A program made the position numbers and the translations under genes. From positions 5,265,001 through 5,329,000 of the forward strand of contig NZ_CP096563.1 of assembly GCF_023221595.1 (NCBI RefSeq): a DNA stretch of 64,000 nucleotides, given 5' to 3'. Shown one piece after another: positions 17,295 to 27,400 of the stretch (the first letter of the stretch is position 1; the number at the start of each line of letters is the position of its first letter). This DNA is from Rhodococcus qingshengii JCM 15477. GTDB lineage: Bacteria; Actinomycetota; Actinomycetes; Mycobacteriales; Mycobacteriaceae. The notes under the pieces are model-generated. The model did not search any database and was not told the origin of the DNA. It worked only from the letters and a program-made list of their open reading frames with translations.

Positions 17295-18893
17295 ATGAAA
17301 CAACGGTCCTACGCACTACTGGCCGCGGCAACCGGCACTGTCCTTGCCCTGACCGCATGCTCGTCGGGTGGAACATCAGGTTCGGGTGGGGGTGAGCCGC
17401 TCACCGACGGCACCTTCAAGTTTGCACTCGTGGCCGACCCCGGCGCTCTGAATCCGCTGATGACTGCCGCTTCACCGGCACACGCACTGGCACGTCTGAG
17501 CTACGACTATCTGCTCAACCCAGATCCCGATACCGGCGTCACCAAGCCGTGGCTCGCCGAAAAATGGGAAGAGACAACTACTTCCGCGTCGTTCACCATT
17601 CGCGACGGCGTCACCTGTACCGACGGATCCGCCCTGACTGCTCAGACTGTCGCAGACACCGTCAACTTCATCACGAACGCCGCAAACAAATCCGCTCTCC
17701 GCGGGGTGTACGCACCGGCAACTGCAACTGCCAACGCCGACCTGGCAACACGGACAGTGACTGTTACGACTCCGGAGCCCTCGCCCTTCCTGCTCCTCAA
17801 TCTGGCGCGGATTCCGATCATGTGCGAGGCAGGGTTGAAGGATCCGACGGCGGCAAACAAGACGACCTTCGGATCGGGCATGTTCCAGATGACCGAGGCA
17901 GTCGCCAACGATCATTACTCCTACGTTCGGCGCGACGGATACAACTGGGGACCTGACGACACCACCTCCGACATTGCCGGAGTGCCCAAGAATGTCGTCG
18001 CGTCCATCGTGACCAATACGAGTACGTCTGCGAATCAGCTGTTGTCCGGTGATCTGAATGCCGCCGCCGTCTCCGGCGCCGATCAGGACCGATTGAATGC
18101 CGCGAACCTGAACACGGTCAAGCAGCCGGCTCCGGCAGGCGAGATGTTCTTCAATCACAGCCCGGGTAATCCGACCAGCGATCCGGCCGTGCGCAAAGCC
18201 CTTGTCCAGGCGCTCAATCTCGACGACCTCGCCGAGATCTTCACCGCCGGCCGCGGAACCCGGTCTACCACGATGGTGTCCATCGAACCGAGGGCCTGCA
18301 TCTACGACTCTGTCGCCGGAAACCTGCCGGCCTTCGATCCCAGCGCAGCCGCAGAAACTCTCGAATCAGCGGGCTGGAAAATCGGTGCCGACGGTAAGCG
18401 CAGCAAGGACGGCACACCGCTCCGACTTCGGATGGTCTACGAAACGTTCGGTGACTCGACCGATGCTGCCGCCGACGTCGCACTCAACGCTTGGAACAAT
18501 CTGGGCGCAACTGTCGAACTCACCAGCGGAGACTCGAACAAGATCCTCGATGTAGCACTCAGCGGCAAGGACAACACCGCGTGGGATGTTGCGTGGGAGC
18601 CGATCAACGTCGCGCTGCCCAGCATGCTCGTACCCTTCCTCTCCGGTCCGGTGCCAGCTGCGGGACTCAATTTCTCGTCGATCTCCAACCCGGCCTACGA
18701 CGCAGCCGTCGCCAAGGCTTCGGGACTGACCGGCGAGGATGCTTGTGCCGCTTGGGCAGACGCCGAATCAGAGATCATCAAAGCAAACTCCGCGGTACCT
18801 TTTGCCGACAAGATCACGACTCTCTACTTCAACAATGCGGGTCTCGCATTCGGCCGTAATTTCACCGGTTCGGCCCTGCGCCTGTACCAGTAG
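17295..18893 (+). CDS. Peptide ABC transporter substrate-binding lipoprotein 1 (DppA/OppA family)
   Basis: Family 5 solute-binding lipoprotein of 532 residues. The signal and lipobox are LTAC with Cys at about residue 18, after a start at 17295 with GGAGG 4 bases upstream. The family shape is visible in PGALNPL, the LAEKWEE segment, FTIRDGVTCTDGS and RKALVQALNLDDL. It binds peptides outside the membrane for the transporter encoded downstream. It is a close paralogue of the next gene, with the same start context (CGGAGGCACCATGAA). Both genes precede one set of permeases. Confidence 0.9.
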   Translation: MKQRSYALLAAATGTVLALTACSSGGTSGSGGGEPLTDGTFKFALVADPGALNPLMTAASPAHALARLSYDYLLNPDPDTGVTKPWLAEKWEETTTSASFTIRDGVTCTDGSALTAQTVADTVNFITNAANKSALRGVYAPATATANADLATRTVTVTTPEPSPFLLLNLARIPIMCEAGLKDPTAANKTTFGSGMFQMTEAVANDHYSYVRRDGYNWGPDDTTSDIAGVPKNVVASIVTNTSTSANQLLSGDLNAAAVSGADQDRLNAANLNTVKQPAPAGEMFFNHSPGNPTSDPAVRKALVQALNLDDLAEIFTAGRGTRSTTMVSIEPRACIYDSVAGNLPAFDPSAAAETLESAGWKIGADGKRSKDGTPLRLRMVYETFGDSTDAAADVALNAWNNLGATVELTSGDSNKILDVALSGKDNTAWDVAWEPINVALPSMLVPFLSGPVPAAGLNFSSISNPAYDAAVAKASGLTGEDACAAWADAESEIIKANSAVPFADKITTLYFNNAGLAFGRNFTGSALRLYQ

Positions 18894-18902
18894 ACCGCCG
18901 GT

Positions 18903-18938
18903 AGCGACCGGGGAAATCGTCGTGTTTCGCCGGTCGCT
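18903..18938 (+). terminator. Hairpin after the first binding-protein gene
   Basis: AGCGACCGG (18903-18911) pairs with CCGGTCGCT (18930-18938) across an 18-base loop, 9 bases after the stop. There is no U tract, so it may be a processing or mRNA-protecting element that lets the binding protein be made in excess rather than a full terminator. Confidence 0.35.
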
Positions 18939-18990
18939 GTCGGTATACGGACAGGTATTCACTGATCCTGACGGTTTTCGTGGGAGCGGA

Positions 18991-19011
18991 CGAAAATCGA
19001 CCCGATTTTCG
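18991..19011. promoter_or_regulatory. Perfect palindrome upstream of the second binding-protein gene
   Basis: CGAAAATCG (18991-18999) and CGATTTTCG (19003-19011) form a 9-base perfect inverted repeat with a 3-base centre. It is followed directly by GTGAG, which completes the TTTCGTGAG word. The 227-base gap suggests that the second binding-protein gene has its own promoter or operator here. Confidence 0.4.
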
Positions 19012-19120
19012 TGAGGATCGACAGAGATGCGCGTCACGTCATGCGCCAAGATTTAGCAGTCAACACTCAACCGCGCCCTCACGTTTTTCGCTCGGGCCCC
19101 TGCTCCATCACGGAGGCACC

Positions 19121-20722
19121 ATGAAACACCGCTTCTATCCAACACTTGCGGCAGCCGCAGGGCTCACGCTTGTGTTGTCTGCTTGTGGCTCGGGAGGCAC
19201 GTCCTCGGGCGCCAGTGGCGGTGAACCGGCCACCGACGGGACCTTCCGTTTCGCCCTGCAGGCCGATCCGGGTGCTCTCAACCCGATCATGTCGGCCGCC
19301 TCGGCGACCGCCGAGTTGTCGCGTTTGGCGTACGACTACCTGATCTACCAGGATCCCGATACCAGTGAAGTCGGACCGTGGTTGGCGGAGAAGTGGGAGG
19401 AGACCCCGACCTCGGCGTCCTTCACCATCCGTGACGGGGTGACCTGTACCGACGGATCGACGCTGACACCGCAGACCGTCGCGGACAACATCAACTTCGT
19501 GGCCAACCCGGACAACGGTTCACAGTTGCGCGGGTCCTCCGTGCCGACCGGCGCCACTGCGACTGCCGATCCTGCAACGCGCACTGTCACGGTGACCACT
19601 CCGGCGCCGAGCCCGTTCCTTCTTCTCAACGTCGGTCGCCTGCCGATCCTGTGCGAGGCCGGATTGAAAGATCCGACAGCGTCGAACAAGAAGTCGCTCG
19701 GCACCGGCATGTTCGAAGTCACCGAAGTTGCCGCCAACGACCACTACACGTTCCAGCGTCGCGAGGGCTACAACTGGGGCCCCGACGGCACGACCTCCGA
19801 CACCCCGGGCGTCCCCAAGACGGTCGTCGCCGCCATGTCGCCGAACGTGAGCACCGCCGCAAATCAGCTGCTCTCGGGTGAACTCAACGCAGCTCCGATC
19901 GCCGGTCCGGACAAGGACCGCGTCGCGGCAGCCAATCTGGACTCCGTCGGTCGGCCACTGCCGGCAGGCCAGATGTACTTCAACCAGATCGCGAGTAATC
20001 CCACCAGCGATCCCGCAGTGCGCAAGGCCCTGATCCAAGCGGTCGATCTCGACGACCTCACTCAGGTCATCACCGCCGGACACGGGGTCCGGGCAACCAG
20101 CCTCGTCGCCGTCGAACCGCGCGCCTGCGTTTACGACTCTGTCGCAGGCAACATTCCGGACTTCGACCTCACTGCCGCCAAGGCAACACTGGACGGCGCT
20201 GGTTGGACCGCCGGCGCTGACGGCAAGCGAAGCAAGGATGGCAAGCCGCTCAATCTCCGTCTCGTGTACGACGGCACCGACGATCCGCGCAACGCGGCGG
20301 CCGAACTTGCTCAGTCGGCGTGGTCCGAACTCGGCGCAAACGTCGAGGTGACCGGGGGCGACTCGAACAAGATCATCGACGTCATTCTGAGCGGCAAGGA
20401 CAACTCTGCCTGGGACATCGCCTGGGTCCAGGTCAACTCCTCGCTGCCCAGCACCTTCACTGCGTACTTTGCCGGGCCGGTTCCCGCAGCAGGCAAGAAC
20501 TTCGGATCGGTCAGCAACCCCGCCTACGAAGCAGCAGCCACCACGGCTTCCGGTCTGACCGGTAGCGACGCTTGTGACGCCTGGGCCGACGCCGAGTCGG
20601 AGCTCACCAAGACGATCGCGGCCGTGCCCTTCGCAGACTCCGTCATGAACGTGTACTTCAACAAGGCCGGACTCTCATTCGGCAAGTCGCTCAACGGTTC
20701 TGCGCTGCGTCTCTACCAGTAG
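19121..20722 (+). CDS. Peptide ABC transporter substrate-binding lipoprotein 2 (DppA/OppA family)
   Basis: Second family 5 binding lipoprotein, 533 residues, lipobox LSAC with Cys at about residue 21. It aligns end to end with the preceding gene product (same YDYL, LAEKWEE, FTIRDGVTCTDGS, FNSPTSDPAVRKAL-type segments and the same C-terminus GSALRLYQ). The pair arose by tandem duplication and has diverged, presumably to widen ligand range. The start is at 19121 with GGAGG 4 bases upstream. It is followed after 62 bases by the DppB permease gene. Confidence 0.9.
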   Translation: MKHRFYPTLAAAAGLTLVLSACGSGGTSSGASGGEPATDGTFRFALQADPGALNPIMSAASATAELSRLAYDYLIYQDPDTSEVGPWLAEKWEETPTSASFTIRDGVTCTDGSTLTPQTVADNINFVANPDNGSQLRGSSVPTGATATADPATRTVTVTTPAPSPFLLLNVGRLPILCEAGLKDPTASNKKSLGTGMFEVTEVAANDHYTFQRREGYNWGPDGTTSDTPGVPKTVVAAMSPNVSTAANQLLSGELNAAPIAGPDKDRVAAANLDSVGRPLPAGQMYFNQIASNPTSDPAVRKALIQAVDLDDLTQVITAGHGVRATSLVAVEPRACVYDSVAGNIPDFDLTAAKATLDGAGWTAGADGKRSKDGKPLNLRLVYDGTDDPRNAAAELAQSAWSELGANVEVTGGDSNKIIDVILSGKDNSAWDIAWVQVNSSLPSTFTAYFAGPVPAAGKNFGSVSNPAYEAAATTASGLTGSDACDAWADAESELTKTIAAVPFADSVMNVYFNKAGLSFGKSLNGSALRLYQ

Positions 20723-20784
20723 GCCGTCCGCCCACTCTGAAATATCTTCCCGCCCCAGCATCCCGCCCTCCGGAAAGACAGCCC

Positions 20785-21798
20785 ATGAGTCAAACTATTG
20801 AAGCCGCGAAACCAGAAGCGGCGCCTCAGGCTCGAGCAAAGTGGCTCGAGTCCGACAGCTGGCCCGCATATCTTCTGCGTCGTTTCGGCACCTTCGTGAT
20901 TTCACTCTGGGCGCTGGTGACTGCGGCGTTCCTGATGCTCCAACTGATTCCGGGAGACCCGGTTCGATTGGCACTGGGAATGAACGCACCGGTCGAACTG
21001 GTCGAGACAACGAGGTCTCAGCTCGGTTACGACCTTCCCTTGTGGCAGCAGTACTTCCGATTCGTCGGCGGGTTGCTGAGCGGGAATCCCGGTGACTCGA
21101 TCACCTTGAGGACTCCGGTCTTCGAGGTGATCGCGTCCCGCCTCCCGGCAACACTCGAACTGGCTGTACTCACAGTCGTCACGGTGCTGCTAGTGGGCAT
21201 TCCGATCGGCCTCATCTTCGCTGCACTGACCCGCAACGGTCGACGACGCGGAGTCGAGATCGGTTACACCGCAACGTCGGGCACCATCGCCGTGATCCCC
21301 GAGTTCATGTTCGGTACGGCGCTGGTCTACCTCTTTGCCGTCACGTTCCCTGTTCTGCCCGTCGCCGGCCGAGGTGGACCGGAAAGCTACATCCTCCCGG
21401 TCGCGGCCATGTCGATCGGTGCCATCGCCTCGATGTCGCGCATCGTCCGTGCAGAGGCGCTCGGCGTGTTGGACATGGACTACATCCGTACGGCGCGCGC
21501 CAAGCGAATGCCCGTGGCACGAATCTACTTCCGTCATGCAATGCCCAACCTCATGACGTCGACGCTGACGCTCGCCGGACTCCTCCTGGGCGGTCTGATT
21601 GCCGGCACCGTGCTCATCGAGAGCATCTTCGCCTGGCCCGGCATGGGCATGGCACTGGTCAAGTCCATCACCGAGAAGGACTACCCGCTCGCCCAGACAC
21701 TGGTCGTGATCTACGGCGCCATCGTCCTTCTCATCAATTTCATCGTCGACGTGGTGCTCGCTCTCATCGACCCACGATCCACAATTCGGGAGAACTGA
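20785..21798 (+). CDS. Peptide ABC transporter permease, DppB type
   Basis: Inner-membrane permease of 337 residues. The DppB/OppB start is visible (YLLRRFGTFVISLWALVTAAF) with the conserved GDPVRLALG that follows, and the EAA-type loop reads DYIRTARAKRMPVARIYFRHAMPN. About six membrane segments. It pairs with the permease half of the next protein. GGAAAG lies upstream of the ATG. The next gene begins one base after its stop. Confidence 0.93.
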   Translation: MSQTIEAAKPEAAPQARAKWLESDSWPAYLLRRFGTFVISLWALVTAAFLMLQLIPGDPVRLALGMNAPVELVETTRSQLGYDLPLWQQYFRFVGGLLSGNPGDSITLRTPVFEVIASRLPATLELAVLTVVTVLLVGIPIGLIFAALTRNGRRRGVEIGYTATSGTIAVIPEFMFGTALVYLFAVTFPVLPVAGRGGPESYILPVAAMSIGAIASMSRIVRAEALGVLDMDYIRTARAKRMPVARIYFRHAMPNLMTSTLTLAGLLLGGLIAGTVLIESIFAWPGMGMALVKSITEKDYPLAQTLVVIYGAIVLLINFIVDVVLALIDPRSTIREN

Positions 21799-21799
21799 G

Positions 21800-23680
21800 T
21801 TGAGCACCTCACCTACGGCCCCCACTGCGGCCCCCAAGACGCCCCCGCGACGACACTGGATCGTCGGAACGTTCCGCACCCCATTGGGAATCCTGGCCCT
21901 CACCTTCCTGACCGCTCTGATCGCCCTCGTCATCTTCGGACCGATGATCTGGGGTGACGCCGCTGTCGCAGCCAACCCGAAGGCACTGTCTCAGGGACCG
22001 AGTTCCGAGCACATCTTCGGCACCGACGCCGGCGGACGTGACGTCTTCGCCCGCACGATGACCGCCGCGAGACTGTCGGTGCTCATGGCTCTCGGAGCCG
22101 TCGCACTCGGTGTCACAATTGGCCTGATACTCGGTACGCTCCCGACGCTCGCTCCCCGCTGGGTCGGACGAATGGTCGTGGCATTCCTCAACTTCGCCAT
22201 CGCATTCCCCGGGCTGCTCCTCGCGATCTTCCTGTTGGTCGTTCTCGGACAGGGTGCTGGCAGCGCGGTGATCGCCATCGGTCTCGCCCTGGCCTCGCCG
22301 TTCGCGAGGTTGACGTACGCACTGGCTTCGTCGGTCAACGGACGCGACTTCATCGACGCAGCACGCATCCTCGGGGTTACCAAGCCGGGGCTGCTGTTCC
22401 GCCACATTCTCCCCAATATCCGTGAACCACTCATCGTCAATGCCAGCATCGCTGTCGGCAGCGGCCTCGTGGTCTTCGCCGGACTCTCGTTCCTCGGCTT
22501 GGGCATTCAGCCGCCTGCATTCGACTGGGGTCGGATGCTCAACGAAGGTCTGTCGAAGATCTTCGTCAACCCGGCCACCGCACTCGCCCCCGGCATCGCC
22601 GTCGTGCTCGCCGGTTTGACCTTCACGCTGCTCGGCGAGGCCATTGCTCGCGGCGCGGGAGTTCGCAGCCCGATCAGCAGTCGCCTGCCGAAGTGGAAGC
22701 CGATCAACCGGAAAACTGCCCAGGCCGATTCGACGCCCACCGACAAAGACGCGGTACTGACCGTCCGCAACATGTCCGTCGCAGTCCCCGCGGGTGACGA
22801 CTGGCGTCGCCCCGTCGACAACATCAGTTTTACAGTTCATCGCGGCGAAACCGTAGGCATCGTCGGTGAATCCGGCTCCGGAAAGTCACTGAGTTGCATG
22901 GCAATTGCGCAGCTGACCGACCACCCCACCGTGGTCGACGCCGGGCTCATCGAGTTCGACGGCACCGTGCTGATGAAGGACGGCAAGCGGCCGGACGACG
23001 CGGCTTCGCGCAAGGTTGCCCGCCAACTCGGCACACGTATGGCGATGGTGTTCCAGGATCCGATGTCGTCCATGAATCCGTCTCTCAAGGTCGGATACCA
23101 GGTCGCCGAGATCGGTTGGCTCCACGAAGGTATGAGCAAGGCCGACGCGAAGAAGGCGGCAGTCGAGCGACTGAACGCCGTCAAGATCCCCGACGCGCCC
23201 AGGCGTGCGAAGCAGTACCCCCACGAGTTCTCCGGCGGTATGCGTCAGCGCGCGATGATCGCCATGGGTCTGATGGGTAAGCCCGCTCTGATCATCGCGG
23301 ACGAACCCACCACTGCGCTCGACGTGACCGTTCAGCGTGAGGTCCTCGGGCTGCTCCACGAGGTTCGCGAAGAAACCGGCGCCGCAATCCTTCTCATCTC
23401 GCACGACATGGCCGTCATCACCGGCATGTGCACCCGTGTCCTGGTCATGTTTGCCGGCGAAATCGTCGAAGACATCGCAGTCGACGATCTGATTGCCGGC
23501 CGTGCAAAGCATCCGTACTCCCGCGCGCTGATCGCCGCGGTCCCCACCATGAGCACCGATCGCGACAAGCCGCTTGCCACCGTCGACGAAGCCTGGCAGG
23601 TGGAGAGCCTCGACGCCGAGGAGAGCACCGCCGACATCGAGTTGGAAGAACTGTTGGCTGTTGCAGAGGAGATCCGATGA
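21800..23680 (+). CDS. Fused peptide ABC permease (DppC) and ATPase (DppD)
   Basis: Single protein of 626 residues that joins two normally separate subunits. Residues 1 to about 295 are a DppC-type permease (FGTDAGGRDVFARTM, EAA loop DFIDAARILGVTKPGLLFRH). Residues from about 318 are an ATPase with Walker A GESGSGKS (356-363), signature FSGGMRQR and Walker B LIIADEPTTALD. The linker is about 20 residues. The start is TTG 21800, one base after the dppB stop and with GGGAGA upstream. No frameshift is involved, so the fusion is real as read. The second ATPase gene overlaps its stop by 4 bases. Confidence 0.92.
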   Translation: MSTSPTAPTAAPKTPPRRHWIVGTFRTPLGILALTFLTALIALVIFGPMIWGDAAVAANPKALSQGPSSEHIFGTDAGGRDVFARTMTAARLSVLMALGAVALGVTIGLILGTLPTLAPRWVGRMVVAFLNFAIAFPGLLLAIFLLVVLGQGAGSAVIAIGLALASPFARLTYALASSVNGRDFIDAARILGVTKPGLLFRHILPNIREPLIVNASIAVGSGLVVFAGLSFLGLGIQPPAFDWGRMLNEGLSKIFVNPATALAPGIAVVLAGLTFTLLGEAIARGAGVRSPISSRLPKWKPINRKTAQADSTPTDKDAVLTVRNMSVAVPAGDDWRRPVDNISFTVHRGETVGIVGESGSGKSLSCMAIAQLTDHPTVVDAGLIEFDGTVLMKDGKRPDDAASRKVARQLGTRMAMVFQDPMSSMNPSLKVGYQVAEIGWLHEGMSKADAKKAAVERLNAVKIPDAPRRAKQYPHEFSGGMRQRAMIAMGLMGKPALIIADEPTTALDVTVQREVLGLLHEVREETGAAILLISHDMAVITGMCTRVLVMFAGEIVEDIAVDDLIAGRAKHPYSRALIAAVPTMSTDRDKPLATVDEAWQVESLDAEESTADIELEELLAVAEEIR

Positions 23681-24468
23681 GCAGACTCGAATTCCGTGAC
23701 GTCAACGTCCACCTCGGTAGCGGTTCGAAAAAGTTCCACGCCGTCAAGAACATCAATCTCGACATCCCCTCCGGATCGGTGGTCGGTCTCGTCGGTGAAT
23801 CGGGTTCCGGAAAGTCGACACTGGCGCGAGCAACTGTCGGCCTGGCCGAGCCCAGTTCCGGCCAGATCCTTCTCGACGGTGTGGACGTCGCTCACGCCCG
23901 CGGCGCGACGGCTCGTCTGCGCCACCGGATCCAGATGGTCTTCCAAGATCCGTACTCGTGCCTCGACCCGCGAATGACCATCGGCCAGTCACTCGCCGAG
24001 GCGCTGCGGTCCACCGAGCGTCGTGACAAAGCTCGGCGCAGCCGCGGCGACCGCGCTGCCGAGGTCGCTCGACTCCTCACCACCGTCCAACTGCCGGTGG
24101 AGAAGGCGCACGAATACCCATCGTCGTTGTCGGGTGGTCAGCGCCAACGCGTTGCTCTCGCGCGGGCTTTGGCAGCCGCACCGGCAGTTCTGCTTGCCGA
24201 CGAAATCACCTCCGCTCTGGACGTGTCCGTGCAGGGCGCGGTTCTGAATCTGTTGGTGGATCTGCAGAAGCAGCTTGGTCTGACGGTTCTGTTCGTCAGT
24301 CACAACCTGGCGGTGATCCGCTACGTCTGTGACCACGTCGCAGTCATGCTCGGCGGCGAGATCGTCGAGCACGGGCCGGTTCTCGACGTGATCGATTCGC
24401 CGAAGGAGCCGTACACGGCAAAGCTGTTGTCCGCGATCCCGACATTCGGGGAGCCGATGTTCCAATGA
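23677..24468 (+). CDS. Peptide ABC transporter ATPase, DppF type
   Basis: ATPase of 263 residues. Walker A GESGSGKST, FQDPYSCLDPRM, signature LSGGQRQR, and Walker B LLADEITSALD (Ile where most have Pro). It is shorter than many DppF proteins because it ends soon after the LLSAIPTFGEPMF segment. It overlaps the fusion gene before it and the peptidase gene after it by 4 bases each (ATGA), so transport and hydrolysis are translationally coupled. Confidence 0.93.
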   Translation: MSRLEFRDVNVHLGSGSKKFHAVKNINLDIPSGSVVGLVGESGSGKSTLARATVGLAEPSSGQILLDGVDVAHARGATARLRHRIQMVFQDPYSCLDPRMTIGQSLAEALRSTERRDKARRSRGDRAAEVARLLTTVQLPVEKAHEYPSSLSGGQRQRVALARALAAAPAVLLADEITSALDVSVQGAVLNLLVDLQKQLGLTVLFVSHNLAVIRYVCDHVAVMLGGEIVEHGPVLDVIDSPKEPYTAKLLSAIPTFGEPMFQ

Positions 24469-27400
24469 CAACGCCGACCACTCTCGACTCCCCCGCTGCC
24501 GTAGCCCGTGCCGAAGAACGTCGTTCGGCGAGAATCCAGGATTACGCGTCCGTGGTTACACCGACCAGCATCGCCGTATCGGCGTCGGGACGCATTGCAT
24601 ACGTACGTACCGAAGCGAATCCGGCTGCGGATACCAACGAGCACTCGATCTGGTTGGCTTCCCCGCAACTACAGCTCACCGCGGGACCTGCCGACACCTC
24701 GCCGGCCTGGCATCCCGTTTCGACGCTGTTGGTCTTCGTTCGGCCGGATTCCTCGGGCACACCACAACTGTGGAAGGTCGACGCCACGGGGGGCCCGGCA
24801 ACACAGCTGACCACCACGGCGCAGCTCCCGCTCGGCGCGGGGGCACCGGTGTTCTCTCCCGACGGCGCTCGGATCGCCTTCAGCGCCCCCGTCGACCGCA
24901 CTGCCGCCGGATCGTCATGCCTCTTGGTGGCGAAGCGCCTCAACTACAAGGTCGACGGATCCGGTGTCCGGGGCAGCGTTCGGGCGCACCTGTTCGAGTT
25001 CGATCTGGCCGCCGGCTCGCTACGGCAGCTGACGGACGGCGATTGGGACGCTTCGCATCCCGCGTACAGTCCCGACGGCACCGAACTGGCTTTCACCGCG
25101 GCGATGGACGGCGACGCCGATCTGACGCGGGCGAGTTCCGCCTGGACCGTATCGCTGACTGATCTCGCCTCCGCTCCGCGGATGTTGGGGCACGCACGCG
25201 GCATCGCAGGACCACTTGCATGGACACCTGCCGGCGACGCCGTCGTAGCAGTCGGTTGGCACACACCGATCATTCACAACAACGAACTTCTTGTCCTGCA
25301 CCGCGACCAGCGAGTGGAAGACCGCAGCCTGACGTCCGGACTCGACCGAAACGTCATGCCGGGCGGAACCGGTTATCCCGGTGGCGCACCGAGTTTCACC
25401 GCCGACGGCGACATCGTCTTCTGCATCCGCAACCACGGCTCCACCGAACTGCACAAGGTCGATTTCGGATCAGGCTCCGTCTCACCACTTCTCACCGGCG
25501 AGCAGACAGTGGTCTCAGGCCTTGCCCTGACGTCCGGGCGAGCCGTCGTCGCGCTGGCAACGGCGACATCCTTCGGCGAGGTCGCCGTCATCGACCTCGA
25601 GACTCGTGCAGTCGAAACGGTCACCGAATTGAACACGGAACTGACAACTTCCGTCGCGTTTCCAGTCGCCTCCGAGCGTTGGTTCGACATCAGCGACGGC
25701 ACCCGTGTTCAGGGTTGGATCCTGCGCGACCCGAACGTCACGGGCGCCGGTCCGCTGGTTCTGGACGTCCACGGCGGACCACACAATGCCTGGACCGGAA
25801 CACCCACCCCGATGCACGCATACCACGCGGAACTGGTCGCGCTGGGATACACGGTCTTGATGATCAATCCGCGCGGAAGTGACGGCTACGGAAACGACTT
25901 CTTCGACGGTGTGCGAGACGGCTGGGGTGAGGCGGATCGTGCCGACCTGCTCGAACCAGTCGAAACCCTTGTCGCCGAGGGGATGGCCCATCCGAAGCAA
26001 CTGGTGCTCACGGGCTACAGCTACGGCGGATTCATGACGTGTGCCCTGACGTCCGTCACCGATCGGTTTGCCGTCGCAGTCGCCGGTGGTCTCGTTTGCG
26101 ACATCGCGAACACGGCCGGCCCCTCGGACGAGGGCATCTTGCTGCAGACGGTCGAATTCGACCCGCAGTCATCTCGGGTACGGGAACTTTCGCCGCTGGG
26201 GCGAGTCTCCCAGGTGACGACACCGACGCTGATCCTTCACGGCGGCAGCGACGTCCGTTGCCCAGTCAACCAGGCCGAACAGTGGTTCGGTGGACTGCGT
26301 TTGGCCGGCACCCCGACCGAGTTGGTTGTTTTCCCGGACGCGTCACATGACTTCGTGTTGACGGGTCGGCCGTCGCACCGACTGGAGTACAGCACTCGTC
26401 TCGTCGACTGGATCGAACGGCACCTCTCCCCCAAGCCCGCACTGACCACGGTCGATCCCGACTACTGGCAGTACCGACTCGACACCCTGAGTGCGAAGTA
26501 CGGGGTGCCCGGCGCCTCACTGGGAATTCTGACCACAACCCGCAGCGGATTCTCCCGCACCGTGGTCACGTCCGGTGTCGTCAGTACCCGCACCGGCGTC
26601 GCGGCTACGCCCGACACGTTGTTCCAGATGGGTTCGATCAGCAAGGTCTGGACGGCCACCCTGATCATGCAGCTCGTCGAAGAAGGATTGCTGGATCTCG
26701 ACTCACCTGTCCGGAACATCTTGCCGGACTTCGCAGTTGCCGACGCGGTAGCCACCGAAACGGTCACGACTCGCCACCTGTTGACTCACACCAGTGGCAT
26801 CGACGGTGACGTTTTCATCGACGGCGGACGCGGGGACGACTGCGTCGAGCGATACGTCGCAGCACTGAAATCAACGGTGCAGCTCTTCGCCCCCGGCACC
26901 GATTGGTCGTACTGCAACACCGGCTTCGTGATCGCCGGACGAATCATCGAGGTTCTCCGAGGTAAGAGTTGGGACGCGGTTCTGCGCGAGCGGATCATCG
27001 AACCGCTCGGCCTGACCAAAACCACGACCCTGCCTGAGGAGACGGCACTGCACCGCGCTGCAGTCGGGCACGTCGGCGGCGCCGCAGTCGGGCACGTCGG
27101 CGGCGCCGACAATCTCGAGCAGACACCACAGTTCCTCATCCCCCGCTCGATGGGCCCCGCCGGCCTCATCAACAGCACGGCCGAAGATCTACTCCTGTTC
27201 GCTCAGGACTCGATGCGCGAGGATCCGGTTCTCCTTCGGCGTTCCACTCATCTGGCGATGCTCGAGGAGCGCCGCCAGATCGGTGACGTGTCGTCAGCGG
27301 ACATCATGGGAACCACGTGGCTGCTGCACAATTGGGGCGGGGTACTGGCTCATGGCCACAATGGCGGAACTCTCGGCCAGCAGTCGTTCTTGCGAGTGGT

